From Pseudomonas oryzae (GTDB lineage Bacteria; Pseudomonadota; Gammaproteobacteria; Pseudomonadales; Pseudomonadaceae): a DNA stretch of 64,000 bases. Position numbers and translations under genes: made by a program. Under the pieces are notes generated by a model. It saw only the letters and a program-made list of their open reading frames with translations. It was not told the DNA's origin and searched no databases. The stretch's first letter is position 1. Each line of letters starts with the position of its first letter. The stretch lies in the NCBI RefSeq assembly GCF_900104805.1, contig NZ_LT629751.1, forward strand, positions 682,001-746,000. The letters are read 5' to 3'. This document shows positions 1 to 7,739 of the stretch, one piece after another.

Positions 1-1665
1 CGTTTGCTGACCGGGGGCTTCTACGCCGAGGTCACCCTCGAGTACGACGCTGCCATTGCCGAAGAGCGTGGCAATCCGTTTGGCATCCAGGATATCCGTC
101 CGATCCAGCTCTCCAAGCGCGATGTGCTGGACAGCCTGGGAGCAGCTCGCCAGGCCTTCACGACCGAGCAGTGGAAGGACTTTCTGCTGCGCTCGATCGG
201 CCTGGAGCCAGAACGACTGGACAGCCGGGCCAGGGATGCCTTGCTGCTGCGCATGGTTCCCTTCGTCGAGCGCAACTACAACCTGGTCGAGCTGGGGCCG
301 CGCGGTACCGGCAAGAGTCACCTGTTCCAGCAGATCTCCCCCTATGCGCATCTGATTTCCGGCGGCAAGGCGACTATCGCCAAGATGTTCGTCAACAATG
401 CCAGCGGACAGCGCGGCCTGGTCTGCCAGTACGATGTAGTGTGCTTCGACGAGATCAGTGGCATTTCCTTCGACACGAAGGAAGGCATCAACATCATGAA
501 GGGGTACATGGAGTCCGGCGAGTTCAGTCGCGGCAAGGAAAGCATCCGTGCCGATGGCTCGCTGGTGTTCGTGGGCAACTTCGATGTCGATGTCGAGCAC
601 CAGCAGCGCGTGGGGCATCTATTCGGGCCGCTGCCGGCCGAGATGCGTGACGACACTGCCTGGATGGATCGCATCCATTGCTATCTGCCGGGCTGGGATG
701 TGCCAAAGATGAATCGCGAACTGACCACCGACCACTTCGGTCTGGTCAGCGATTTCTTCTCCGAGTGCCTGAGCCGTCTGCGTTACCAGAGCCGGGTCAG
801 TGTCCTGCAGAACCGCGTACATCTGGGCGGTGCCCTCAGTGGTCGCGATACCAACGCGGTGAACAAAACTGTGTCCGGCTTGCTCAAGCTGCTGTACCCA
901 GATGCCTCGACTCCGGTCAGCGACGAGGATCTGGAGTGGGCGGTGCGCCTGGCTCTGGAAGTGCGTCGCCGGGTCAAGGAGCAGCAGAAGCGCATCGGCT
1001 CAGCCGAGTTCCGCAACACCCACTTCAGCTACTTCATCGGCGACGATGGCGTGGAGAAGTTCGTGGCAACCCCAGAGCTGCGTGCCGACAACGAGATTGG
1101 CGATGACCCGCTCGAGCCCGGCCAGATCTGGACGATCAGCGAGGGGGGTAGCGATATCGATGACAACGCTGGCCTATACCGGATCGAGGTCAATGAAGGT
1201 CCCGGATCGGGCGTCAAGATCCTCAACAATCCGGCGCCGGCCGCATTCAAGGAGTCGGTCCGTTACGCCGAGCAGAATCTCTATGCCCGCGCCGGCCAGC
1301 TGATCGGCGACCGCGACCCGCGGGCCCACGAGTTCACCATTCAGCTGCGCGCCTTTGATGCCGCCAAGCGTGGCTCCAAGCTGGGCGTTGCGGCGCTGAT
1401 CTCTATGTGCAGTGCGCTGCTGAAAAAGTCGGTGCGCGGAGGGCTGATCGTGGTTGGCGAAATCAACCTGGGTGGCTCCATCGAACCGATCCGCAATCCG
1501 GTCAGCATTGCCGAGCTGGCGGTGGAGAAGGGTGCTAGTACGCTGCTGATGCCGGTGACGGCGCGGCGCCAGCTTTATGATCTGTCTGACGAAATGGCAA
1601 CGAAGATCGATATCCAGTTCTACCAGGATGCAAGGGATGCGTTTTTGAAGGCGATTGTGGAGTGA
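1..1665 (+). CDS. brxL: BREX protein BrxL, Lon-related AAA+ (5' end outside window)
   Basis: BrxL is the last gene of canonical type I BREX phage-defence operons (brxA-brxB-brxC-pglX-pglZ-brxL). The frame is open from base 1, so the N-terminus lies left of the window; about 554 residues are visible of a protein that is usually near 680. The AAA+ core is clear: Walker A GPRGTGKS at about residue 98 of the visible part and a Walker B-like VVCFDE at about 145-150. The last 100 residues look like a Lon proteolytic domain (GEINLGGSIEPI). However, where Lon has its GPSAG serine this protein reads GSKLG, and the Lon lysine position is not a lysine, so proteolysis is doubtful. The only other BREX genes would lie to the left. 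An integrase and att site follow on the right, so the system sits on a mobile island. The family call is firm; the exact start cannot be seen. Confidence 0.93.
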   Translation, partial: RLLTGGFYAEVTLEYDAAIAEERGNPFGIQDIRPIQLSKRDVLDSLGAARQAFTTEQWKDFLLRSIGLEPERLDSRARDALLLRMVPFVERNYNLVELGPRGTGKSHLFQQISPYAHLISGGKATIAKMFVNNASGQRGLVCQYDVVCFDEISGISFDTKEGINIMKGYMESGEFSRGKESIRADGSLVFVGNFDVDVEHQQRVGHLFGPLPAEMRDDTAWMDRIHCYLPGWDVPKMNRELTTDHFGLVSDFFSECLSRLRYQSRVSVLQNRVHLGGALSGRDTNAVNKTVSGLLKLLYPDASTPVSDEDLEWAVRLALEVRRRVKEQQKRIGSAEFRNTHFSYFIGDDGVEKFVATPELRADNEIGDDPLEPGQIWTISEGGSDIDDNAGLYRIEVNEGPGSGVKILNNPAPAAFKESVRYAEQNLYARAGQLIGDRDPRAHEFTIQLRAFDAAKRGSKLGVAALISMCSALLKKSVRGGLIVVGEINLGGSIEPIRNPVSIAELAVEKGASTLLMPVTARRQLYDLSDEMATKIDIQFYQDARDAFLKAIVE

Positions 1666-1710
1666 TGACCTTGATCGGTCGTTTTGTGTAGTCAGACAGG
1701 GAGAGTTGTG

Positions 1711-2550
1711 GTGTCTAATAGGAGCAAATATAAGCAAGAACTTCCAGAATGGTTTTCGCGTGATAACTACAACCTTGTTTCAGGGTTTGGTATTTTGGAG
1801 TGGCGAAATGAACTTCTGGTTAGGGCAATCATTGCAAAGAGCCTGAGGGCTCCAGGCTTTGAGTTTTTGATGGATTTGGATCTGATTAGATGGGTCCCTG
1901 ATGACGTGGTCGCTAAATGTCTTGATCATGCGCGGGGATTGGTTACCGGGAAGTTTTCTCCGGTTCCACTTTCAGAAGCCCCCCCTTTTGGGGTTGCCAG
2001 GTTCGGGGATCTTCGATTTCAAGCTCTTCAGGATAGGGCTGCAGTTGAGAGTGGTCATGCGGATCAGATTTCAATTGATAGATGGGGGATGACTCGCCCT
2101 GGTATTTATCTCGACAAGAATTTTCTGGCTGCCATGAACTCTAATGTTTCTGTGGAGTATGGGGTTGGGGTGAGATTTCCTTATCTTTTGAAGGTTGATC
2201 TAGGTGCTCCAGACTCTGTGCTTGAGAAGGCTTTTTCTGACTGGTTGTTGTGTGCTAGGAAATCTCGAAAAAAGGAGCCTGTTGAGGTCGTTAAGTCGAA
2301 AAATACTGGAACTAGCATGTATGATTCGTGGCGTATTTGTGGGGTTCTTCCTTATCTTGACTTGCATCTTTGGAGTGTTGAGCATGGTGCTTCAATATCC
2401 TCGGGTGTTATGGCGGGGGCGGTTGTTCCTCATAGGAGTTCGGGCTATAGATTTATGATGGAGCGTACTGTCCCGGATGTGAAAAAGCTCATGGCAGGTT
2501 TGGAATCTATAGAGATTACCTGCTTTTATGAGCAGAGGGTTTCTGGGTAG
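1711..2550 (+). CDS. Uncharacterised AT-rich protein downstream of brxL
   Basis: About 279 residues, soluble, with no signal peptide and no membrane segment. The reading frame extends upstream to a TTG at 1684, but a GGGAGAG Shine-Dalgarno at 1699-1705 favours the GTG at 1711, giving VSNRSKYKQELPEWFSRDNY. The opening 'LPEWF...NY' pattern reminds me of the DUF6387 proteins found on mobile islands, but this is a weak recollection and no function follows from it. Codon and base use are strikingly AT-rich compared with brxL and the chromosome, indicating separate acquisition. It lies 45 bp after brxL on the same strand and could be an accessory defence gene or unrelated island cargo. Confidence 0.7.
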   Translation: MSNRSKYKQELPEWFSRDNYNLVSGFGILEWRNELLVRAIIAKSLRAPGFEFLMDLDLIRWVPDDVVAKCLDHARGLVTGKFSPVPLSEAPPFGVARFGDLRFQALQDRAAVESGHADQISIDRWGMTRPGIYLDKNFLAAMNSNVSVEYGVGVRFPYLLKVDLGAPDSVLEKAFSDWLLCARKSRKKEPVEVVKSKNTGTSMYDSWRICGVLPYLDLHLWSVEHGASISSGVMAGAVVPHRSSGYRFMMERTVPDVKKLMAGLESIEITCFYEQRVSG

Positions 2551-2842
2551 GGTAACGGCAAGAGATGAGTGCAACACCTGACCATTCGAGTGCGGTTTTT
2601 CCGTATAGATGAACAGCCCAGGCTGCAGACCACAGGCCATCGTCGAGTTTGCCAGGATTGAGGTGCTGCCTGGCATCTGGCCATCTGGGCAGCCAGTATA
2701 GGGCGTCGGTAGATGCCGCTCATCGTGAGAGCCTTAAATTATGAAAATTTAATAATTATAGATTTGGCATAAAATATTATAAGGCTGTCAGATACTTTTG
2801 TTTCCAGGGGGGCACCACACCGATACCAGGCTGCAGCCGTAC

Positions 2843-4189
2843 TCATGGTTCCGTTGACGTTAGCTGCTCAATGCGCTCTCCCAAGCGCATCCAGGCCTCA
2901 GTCATCTCAGCGGTGTAGCTATGCCGCTGATAGGTACGCTTCACTTTGTTTTCCTCGGTGTGGTTCAGGCAGCGCTCGGCAACTTCCGGCAGTACGCCGA
3001 GCGCAGTCATCAAGGTGGCTCCGGTTCTGCGCAAGTCATGCGGCGTCCACTTTCCAGCTGGTAGCAACAAAGCTTGGGCCTTGGCGCTGCGTCGGCTCAT
3101 GGTGCCCTGCTCAGGTGAGCGCTGGCGATCGCCCAGCTGCTTGGTCACGGTCTTCGGACATACTGGCCCGCTGTTGTCAGTATTGGGGTAACACCAGAGG
3201 GAGGAGCCGTTGATGTCCTGCATCTTCTTGAATTGCTTGATGGCGAACGGCGACAGCATCACGGTGTGCGATCTGCCGTTTTTGCTGTTCTCGGCAGGGA
3301 TCAGCCAGGTGCTTTTCTCCCAGTCGATGTGCTCCCAGCGTGCGGCCAGCAGTTCACCGATTCTGCAGCACGTTGAGAGGGCGATCCAGATTGCGGCTTC
3401 GGATGTGGCCAGTAGCCCGGCCTCGGGTGCTTTCTGGGCTAGGAGGCGGATCTCGTCATCACTTAGAACACGGTCGCGTTCGACATCTTTGCCGCCGATC
3501 TTGGCCTTGCGGATGTTGGCTGTGGGGTCATGCTCAATCAGGTCACGGTCGACAGCAAAGCGAAACATCTGGCGCATCAGGCTGAAGATCAGCTTGGCCA
3601 TGCGATTGACGCCGCGGGCGAGCAGGGCATCGGTCACTTCGGTGATATGCCCTTTCCTCACGTCAGCAACCGCGAGATGACCAATGAAGGGGAGTACGTC
3701 CTTCTGGAACATGCGGCGGACTTCAGCCCCCTTATCCTTACGCTTGATCAGGTCGACCCTGGCCCAGTCATCGAAGAGCTCGCCAACGCTTTTGCGGGCG
3801 GCCTGGCGCGCTTGCTCGGCTTCGGCAGCGGCCTTCTCATCTGCCAGTCGCGCCATTTCGGCATCGCGCGCGGCAATACGCGCAGCTTCCTCGGCCTGTA
3901 GGTGCTCCCGTAGGTCAGTAATGCCATTCAGATAAAGATCCGTCAGTTCACGTGCCCGCTGACGTGCTGACTTCAAGGTCAGCCCCGTGGTGCCGTCGCG
4001 GTCGTAGGCACCGAGTGGGAGTCGAACGCGTTTGCCGGCAGAGTCTGTGTAGCGGTAGTAGAAAAGGCGATCCCCACCGGGAGTGATGCGTGCGATGAAG
4101 CGTCCATGCCCTTTGGGTGCTGACTCGTTCAGCCAGATATCCTTTTCCGCGGGCTTGGTGCTCATCTGCCTGTCGGTGATTTCGCCCAT
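2843..4189 (-). CDS. Tyrosine recombinase / island integrase
   Basis: 448-residue P4-like site-specific integrase. The N-terminal DNA-binding part (about 10-130) includes an Ala/Glu-rich helix at 98-132; a core-binding domain follows (135-235) and then the catalytic domain (240-430). Catalytic residues visible: Arg276 in CRIGELL, the H384-x-x-R387 pair in HDLRRTG, His410 in LNH, and tyrosines at 420 and 425, one of which is the nucleophile. ATG 4189 is preceded by GAGGAGGAAAACT, a strong ribosome site. The gene points away from the tRNA-Pro(GGG) half-site at 4372-4415 and lies about 180 bp from it, the usual position for the integrase of an element inserted in a tRNA gene. No excisionase gene is visible in the window. 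Confidence 0.95.
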   Translation of the reverse strand: MGEITDRQMSTKPAEKDIWLNESAPKGHGRFIARITPGGDRLFYYRYTDSAGKRVRLPLGAYDRDGTTGLTLKSARQRARELTDLYLNGITDLREHLQAEEAARIAARDAEMARLADEKAAAEAEQARQAARKSVGELFDDWARVDLIKRKDKGAEVRRMFQKDVLPFIGHLAVADVRKGHITEVTDALLARGVNRMAKLIFSLMRQMFRFAVDRDLIEHDPTANIRKAKIGGKDVERDRVLSDDEIRLLAQKAPEAGLLATSEAAIWIALSTCCRIGELLAARWEHIDWEKSTWLIPAENSKNGRSHTVMLSPFAIKQFKKMQDINGSSLWCYPNTDNSGPVCPKTVTKQLGDRQRSPEQGTMSRRSAKAQALLLPAGKWTPHDLRRTGATLMTALGVLPEVAERCLNHTEENKVKRTYQRHSYTAEMTEAWMRLGERIEQLTSTEP

Positions 4190-4202
4190 AGTTTTCCTCC
4201 TC

Positions 4203-4244
4203 GTGACCGTTTGCCCAATCCCGTGACCGTTTGGTGACCGTTTG
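4203..4244. repeat. Three direct copies of GTGACCGTTTG before the integrase
   Basis: GTGACCGTTTG occurs at 4203-4213, 4223-4233 and 4234-4244, with spacings of 20 and 11 bp. The array is between the integrase start (4189) and the tRNA half-site (4372). Direct repeats here are typical of integrase arm-binding sites or autoregulatory operators; which of the two is inference. Confidence 0.7.
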
Positions 4245-4371
4245 AGCGTAGCTTGAGGCGAATCCTAATGGATGCTCGTGGACGATTGAAAGGCTACAGC
4301 CCTTTATTTTCAAGGGTTGCAGAGGATTTGATAGAAAGCGGGAGATCGTGGTGGACGGGTAATTACCCTTA

Positions 4372-4415
4372 TGGGGTGCAAGGGGTCGAGTGTTCGAATC
4401 ACTCCGTCCCGACCA
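4372..4415 (+). other. Attachment site: 3' half of tRNA-Pro(GGG)
   Basis: This segment matches a tRNA from the anticodon loop onward: loop ATGGGGT with anticodon GGG at 4373-4375, anticodon-stem 3' strand GCAAG (4378-4382), T arm GAGTG-TTCGAAT-CACTC (4388-4404), acceptor strand CGTCCCG (4405-4411), discriminator A and CCA (4413-4415). The 5' half is missing: the preceding bases cannot pair with the anticodon or acceptor strands and there is no D arm. It is therefore an att duplication left by integration, not a working tRNA. The intact tRNA-Pro should lie at the far left end of the island, outside the window. Confidence 0.88.
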
Positions 4416-4424
4416 AAATTCCCC

Positions 4425-4460
4425 AAAAGGCTCAAGCACTCATTGTGTTTGGGCCTTTTT
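4425..4460 (+). terminator. Rho-independent terminator of the original tRNA-Pro gene
   Basis: AAAAGGCTCAAGCAC (4425-4439) pairs, with two G-U type pairs, with GTGTTTGGGCCTTTT (4445-4459) around the loop TCATT, and the 3' side ends in a T run. It lies 10 bp after the tRNA CCA and marks ancestral chromosome just right of the island junction. Confidence 0.85.
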
Positions 4461-4810
4461 AGTTTCCGGCTGCTGCGCAATCCAAGTGCGAGAGCGGCGC
4501 ACGACTCGGCCCTGATTTCGCGGATATCCGGATCGGGAGCAACCTCCGACCAGGCGACATCGGCATGGTCGCGCTGCCGGTCGCTTTTCTCCATTTCCTC
4601 GCCGGCGTGGCCGGCAGATACCCTGCCAGTTCTTTTCGGCCAGCCGGTACTGTCACGCTGAGCGGGTGCGTATCTCGCGAAAACTCGGTGTCGAGGCTGA
4701 CCAGCCGCTCGAATGTCTCTTTCGAAACATTTCCCTGCGCTTGCAGACATCTCCCCGCATCACCTTCTCCCGACAATGTCGTCCTGATTCCATGGGATGA
4801 CCGATGCCCG
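4461..4810. other. 350-bp stretch without a convincing gene
   Basis: This lies between the tRNA terminator and the MTHFR-like gene. Frames on both strands are open here, but none has a recognisable protein or a good start. It probably holds the promoter and leader of the gene at 4811. Confidence 0.5.
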
Positions 4811-6250
4811 ATGAGCCAGCTGAAAAAGGCGCTGCACGATAAAACCTTCGTCTGCGTCATGGAGTTCGTCCCCAAGTCCTCCGGCGAGAGCTTCGCCAGC
4901 ATCGAAGCGCTCATGGCCCGCGCGCACCTGTGCGGCTGGCCCATGACGGTGGCCATCGCCGACCGAGTCGGCAGCCCCGTGGAAATGTCGCCGCTGGATG
5001 CGTTCGCCAGCTTCAAGCGACCGCTCCCCGCGCTGCTGCACTTCGCTGGCAAGGACCGCGAACGCCGCCACCTGCTGGCGCAGCTGCAGCAGATGGATGC
5101 CGCCGGTCTCGACCAGCTTCTGCTGCTCACCGGCGACCGGCTGCCGGGGCATGAGCCCGGCCAGCGCCCGGTGCGCTATCTGGAGTCGGTGGCCGCGCTG
5201 CAGATGGTTCGCCAGGCACGTCCGGACTGGCTGCTGGGCGCCGCGATGCATCCGTTCAAGTACCGCGAGGAGGAGGGCGGCGCGCAGTACTTCAAGGCCG
5301 AGAAGAAGCTCGCCGCCGGCGCGGACTTCCTGTCCCTGCAACTGGGCTACGACGCCTGCAAGCACCAGGAAGCCATGCACTGGATGAGCCGCCAGCCTGC
5401 GCCCAGGCCGCTGCTCGCCTGCGTCATGGCCCTGACCCTGAGCCGCGCCAGGATCTTCAGGCAGGTAGCCGGTATCGTGGTCACGCCCTCGATGCTCGGC
5501 CTGCTCGAAGCCGAGGCGGCCGTATCCAGGGCCCATGCCCAGGCGCGCAGCCTCGACAGGCTTGCGCTGCAGATCATCGGCCTGCGCTTGATGGGCTACG
5601 CCGGGATTCACCTGTCCGGCATTCATGGTTTGGAGCAACTGCTGACGCTGGAGCAGGCGATCAACGACTGGCAGGCGCGAATCCACTCGCTGGAGGAGTG
5701 GGCCCCGGCCTGGGATGCCTGCTGGCGGATGCCGGGGGGGCCGGCGGTGACCTTCCACCCGCCAGAGGCGAACTGGCGGCTGGGTGAGGCCAGCGTCAGC
5801 GCCTCGAGCAGGGAGATGCTGCGCTACCAACTGCTGTCCGGCGTGCATGCGCTGCTGTTCGATCGCCGCAGATGGCTGAGCCAGGCGTTTGGCTGGACGC
5901 TGCAGCGCCCGGTGTGGTCGACCCCCGCGGGGGCGCGCCTGCTGCATCGTCTGGAGCGCGGCGTGAAGAGGCCGCTGGTGGGTTGCGATACCTGCGGACG
6001 CTGCCGCCTGCAGGACACCCTCTACATCTGCCCCGAAACCTGTCCCAAGGGCCTCGCCAACGGACCCTGCGGCGGCACCTCGCTCAACCGCTGCGAGTTT
6101 GGCGACCGGGAGTGCATACATAGCGTCAAGTACCGCACCGCCCAGGCCGTGCGCCAGACCGCGGTACTGAAAGACCGTCTGATACCGTGCGTGGAAGAGG
6201 GCACGCGCCACCAGAGTTCCTGGCCGGCCTGGTTTGAGTCATCACGCTGA
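4811..6250 (+). CDS. Methylenetetrahydrofolate reductase-like protein with Cys-rich C-terminal domain
   Basis: 479 residues starting at ATG 4811 (MSQLKKALHDKTFVCVMEF). The frame continues 246 bp further upstream, but the extra residues are unlike the family. Residues about 10-300 resemble the MTHFR TIM barrel (EFVPKSSGES near the start; AGADFLSLQLGYDACK in the middle). The C-terminal part, about residues 390-425, is the MTHFR_C cysteine domain with pairs CDTC, CGRC, CPETCPKG and NGPCGG, likely binding metal. Such proteins appear in C1-transfer and demethylation pathways and differ from the housekeeping MetF. It stands alone, so its partner methyltransferase is unknown. Role in one-carbon transfer is inferred from family. 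Confidence 0.82.
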   Translation: MSQLKKALHDKTFVCVMEFVPKSSGESFASIEALMARAHLCGWPMTVAIADRVGSPVEMSPLDAFASFKRPLPALLHFAGKDRERRHLLAQLQQMDAAGLDQLLLLTGDRLPGHEPGQRPVRYLESVAALQMVRQARPDWLLGAAMHPFKYREEEGGAQYFKAEKKLAAGADFLSLQLGYDACKHQEAMHWMSRQPAPRPLLACVMALTLSRARIFRQVAGIVVTPSMLGLLEAEAAVSRAHAQARSLDRLALQIIGLRLMGYAGIHLSGIHGLEQLLTLEQAINDWQARIHSLEEWAPAWDACWRMPGGPAVTFHPPEANWRLGEASVSASSREMLRYQLLSGVHALLFDRRRWLSQAFGWTLQRPVWSTPAGARLLHRLERGVKRPLVGCDTCGRCRLQDTLYICPETCPKGLANGPCGGTSLNRCEFGDRECIHSVKYRTAQAVRQTAVLKDRLIPCVEEGTRHQSSWPAWFESSR

Positions 6251-6331
6251 GCTGGCCTGGCCGCAGCGCCTGCCCAGCGGTGGGACAGGGTCGGCCATCT
6301 CCGATGGCTGGCTTTGCACCTTGGCGGAAAC

Positions 6332-6356
6332 AAAAAGCCCCGCGGGGTGGCGGGGC
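6332..6356 (-). terminator. Terminator for the minus-strand gene at 6440-6913
   Basis: Read on the minus strand, GCCCCGC and GCGGGGC (6356-6350 and 6343-6337) form a 7-bp GC stem with a six-base loop, followed by five T residues (6336-6332). It lies 84 bp past the stop of the small membrane-protein gene. Confidence 0.85.
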
Positions 6357-6439
6357 GAATAGGGGAAACTCTCAGTCCCTGTAGATTAGCGCCCGGGGCG
6401 TGAAGATTTCGTCATGCGGATGTAGGCGCCTTGCGAAAT

Positions 6440-6913
6440 TCAGCGCTGGCTCTGCAACTGCCCCGAGGTCCAGGCTGCCTCGAACTGCTGCCAGGCCTGA
6501 CTTTCCGCTGCCTTGCAGGCGGCAACGCGCTTGTCCGACTCGGGGTACCGGCAGGAAGAGGGCATTGAGTAGAAGCGCTCCCATGCCTCTTCCTTCTTGG
6601 CGAGCTCAGCCTGCTTCAGGCGTGCCGCTGTCGCCAGTTCGGCCTGACGGCGCCGTTCGGCTGTCTGGAGCGCCTGTTGGTGAACGAGCTGCTCAGGGCT
6701 GAGCGGAACCTGGGGCGCCAGTTGCTGCTGCCGGGCCTGCTGTTGCTGCTGGAGTTTCTGGGTGGTTGCCCTGGAATGCTCGATCTGCCGCTGGGCCATG
6801 TTCTCGATGGCAGCGGTGCGCGCCTGGTAGACGGTGTAGACGCCCGAGACGGAGATGATCACGCCCAGAAGCCAGGCGATGGGGGAGAGTGGTCTGCGGC
6901 GGCGTCGTGCCAT
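6440..6913 (-). CDS. Small membrane-anchored coiled-coil protein, unknown function
   Basis: 157 residues. A very basic N-terminus (MARRRRRP) precedes one membrane segment at about 12-30 (IAWLLGVIISVSGVYTVY), giving an N-in anchor. Then comes a Gln/Ala-rich helix at about 35-115, likely a coiled coil, and a short C-terminal part with two cysteines (SSCRYPE and VAACKAAE), which could form a disulfide outside the membrane. It follows the mocA-like gene by 166 bp on the same strand and has its own terminator. I do not recognise the family and no function is proposed. Confidence 0.75.
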   Translation of the reverse strand: MARRRRRPLSPIAWLLGVIISVSGVYTVYQARTAAIENMAQRQIEHSRATTQKLQQQQQARQQQLAPQVPLSPEQLVHQQALQTAERRRQAELATAARLKQAELAKKEEAWERFYSMPSSCRYPESDKRVAACKAAESQAWQQFEAAWTSGQLQSQR

Positions 6914-7079
6914 GAAGGTTCGTCCATGATGTGATGCAGTTCACAGAATGATAGCTCATGGCTTTGGGCAGCGGGAGTGCCGGAAACGAAAGTCTCACTC
7001 GCTGGCGGCGCCAATGGCGCCGAGTGGGGCGAGGCGATCCACTTGCACAGCCGGTGGGCGTATCACCCCGTGGTGCCCA

Positions 7080-7739
7080 TCAGCACCTTGCACCTTTGTA
7101 CCTGCCGCTTTGGGCGCAGGGATCGACATCGAGCCGGCCGCCGGCCAGTTGCTGAGCCAATACCAGCCCCGCCGGCGTATCCACGTCCCACAGCACGCCG
7201 GGATCGTCGACCGGCAACTCGCGTAGCGGCCGCTCCTTCAGCAGTGCCCGTGCGCCGTGCTCGCCGGTCAGCTGGGCCAGCGCCAGGCCGTGGAGATTGC
7301 CGAAGCCTACCGGATGCCCCCGTCTGCCGCGGAAAGTCGGCGCCACCAGGCTGTCATGCTCCAATGCAGCGACGACCAGCGCCACGGTGTCCGGCTGGAT
7401 GAACGGCATGTCACCGAGGGCGATCAGCCAGCCGCGGCTGTCGGCGCTATGGCGTATGGCGGCGGCCAGGCTGTCGCCCATGCCTGCCGAGGCCAGGGTG
7501 AGCACCTCGAGGTCGAGGCGACGGGCGAGGGTCAGCACCCCGGTGTTGTCCGGTCGGGTGACCAGCAGCAGGCGCTCCACCGAGCCGTGCAGCGCTCGCA
7601 CGGCGTGTTCCAGCACCGGCCTCTGGCTGCCGTCGCGGCCGCTGCAACTGGCCAGCAGCTTGTCCTGAGCGGCGCCGGCCTGTTCGCGGTAGCGGCTGCC
7701 GAGACCGGCGGCCAGCAGCACGGCGCACACGCCGTTCAT
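7080..7739 (-). CDS. MobA/MocA-like nucleotidyltransferase
   Basis: 219 residues. The start holds the GT-A nucleotidyltransferase signature LAAGLGSR, and ALGDMPFIQPDTV at about 105-117 carries the acidic metal site. The family includes MocA (CTP:molybdopterin cytidylyltransferase) and MobA. Its ATG (7739-7737) overlaps the stop of xdhC by four bases (ATGA), so it is the last gene of the molybdo-hydroxylase operon. This supports a job in making or trimming the dinucleotide form of the cofactor for the enzyme encoded upstream. MocA-type cytidylyltransferase is the likeliest call because xanthine-oxidase-family enzymes outside the xanthine dehydrogenases usually carry the cytosine dinucleotide cofactor. 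That specificity is inferred. Confidence 0.85.
   Translation of the reverse strand: MNGVCAVLLAAGLGSRYREQAGAAQDKLLASCSGRDGSQRPVLEHAVRALHGSVERLLLVTRPDNTGVLTLARRLDLEVLTLASAGMGDSLAAAIRHSADSRGWLIALGDMPFIQPDTVALVVAALEHDSLVAPTFRGRRGHPVGFGNLHGLALAQLTGEHGARALLKERPLRELPVDDPGVLWDVDTPAGLVLAQQLAGGRLDVDPCAQSGRYKGARC

Noticed and set aside
2526-2723. Minus-strand ORFs after the AT-rich island gene
   Set aside because: Overlapping frames with no ribosome site, no recognisable domain and erratic composition; the region is probably a degraded spacer.
4338-4415. A complete tRNA-Pro gene
   Set aside because: Only the part from the anticodon loop onward fits; the 5' acceptor strand, D arm and anticodon 5' strand do not pair.
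4310-4750. Minus-strand ORF across the tRNA half-site
   Set aside because: It crosses the att junction and terminator and has no protein-like pattern.
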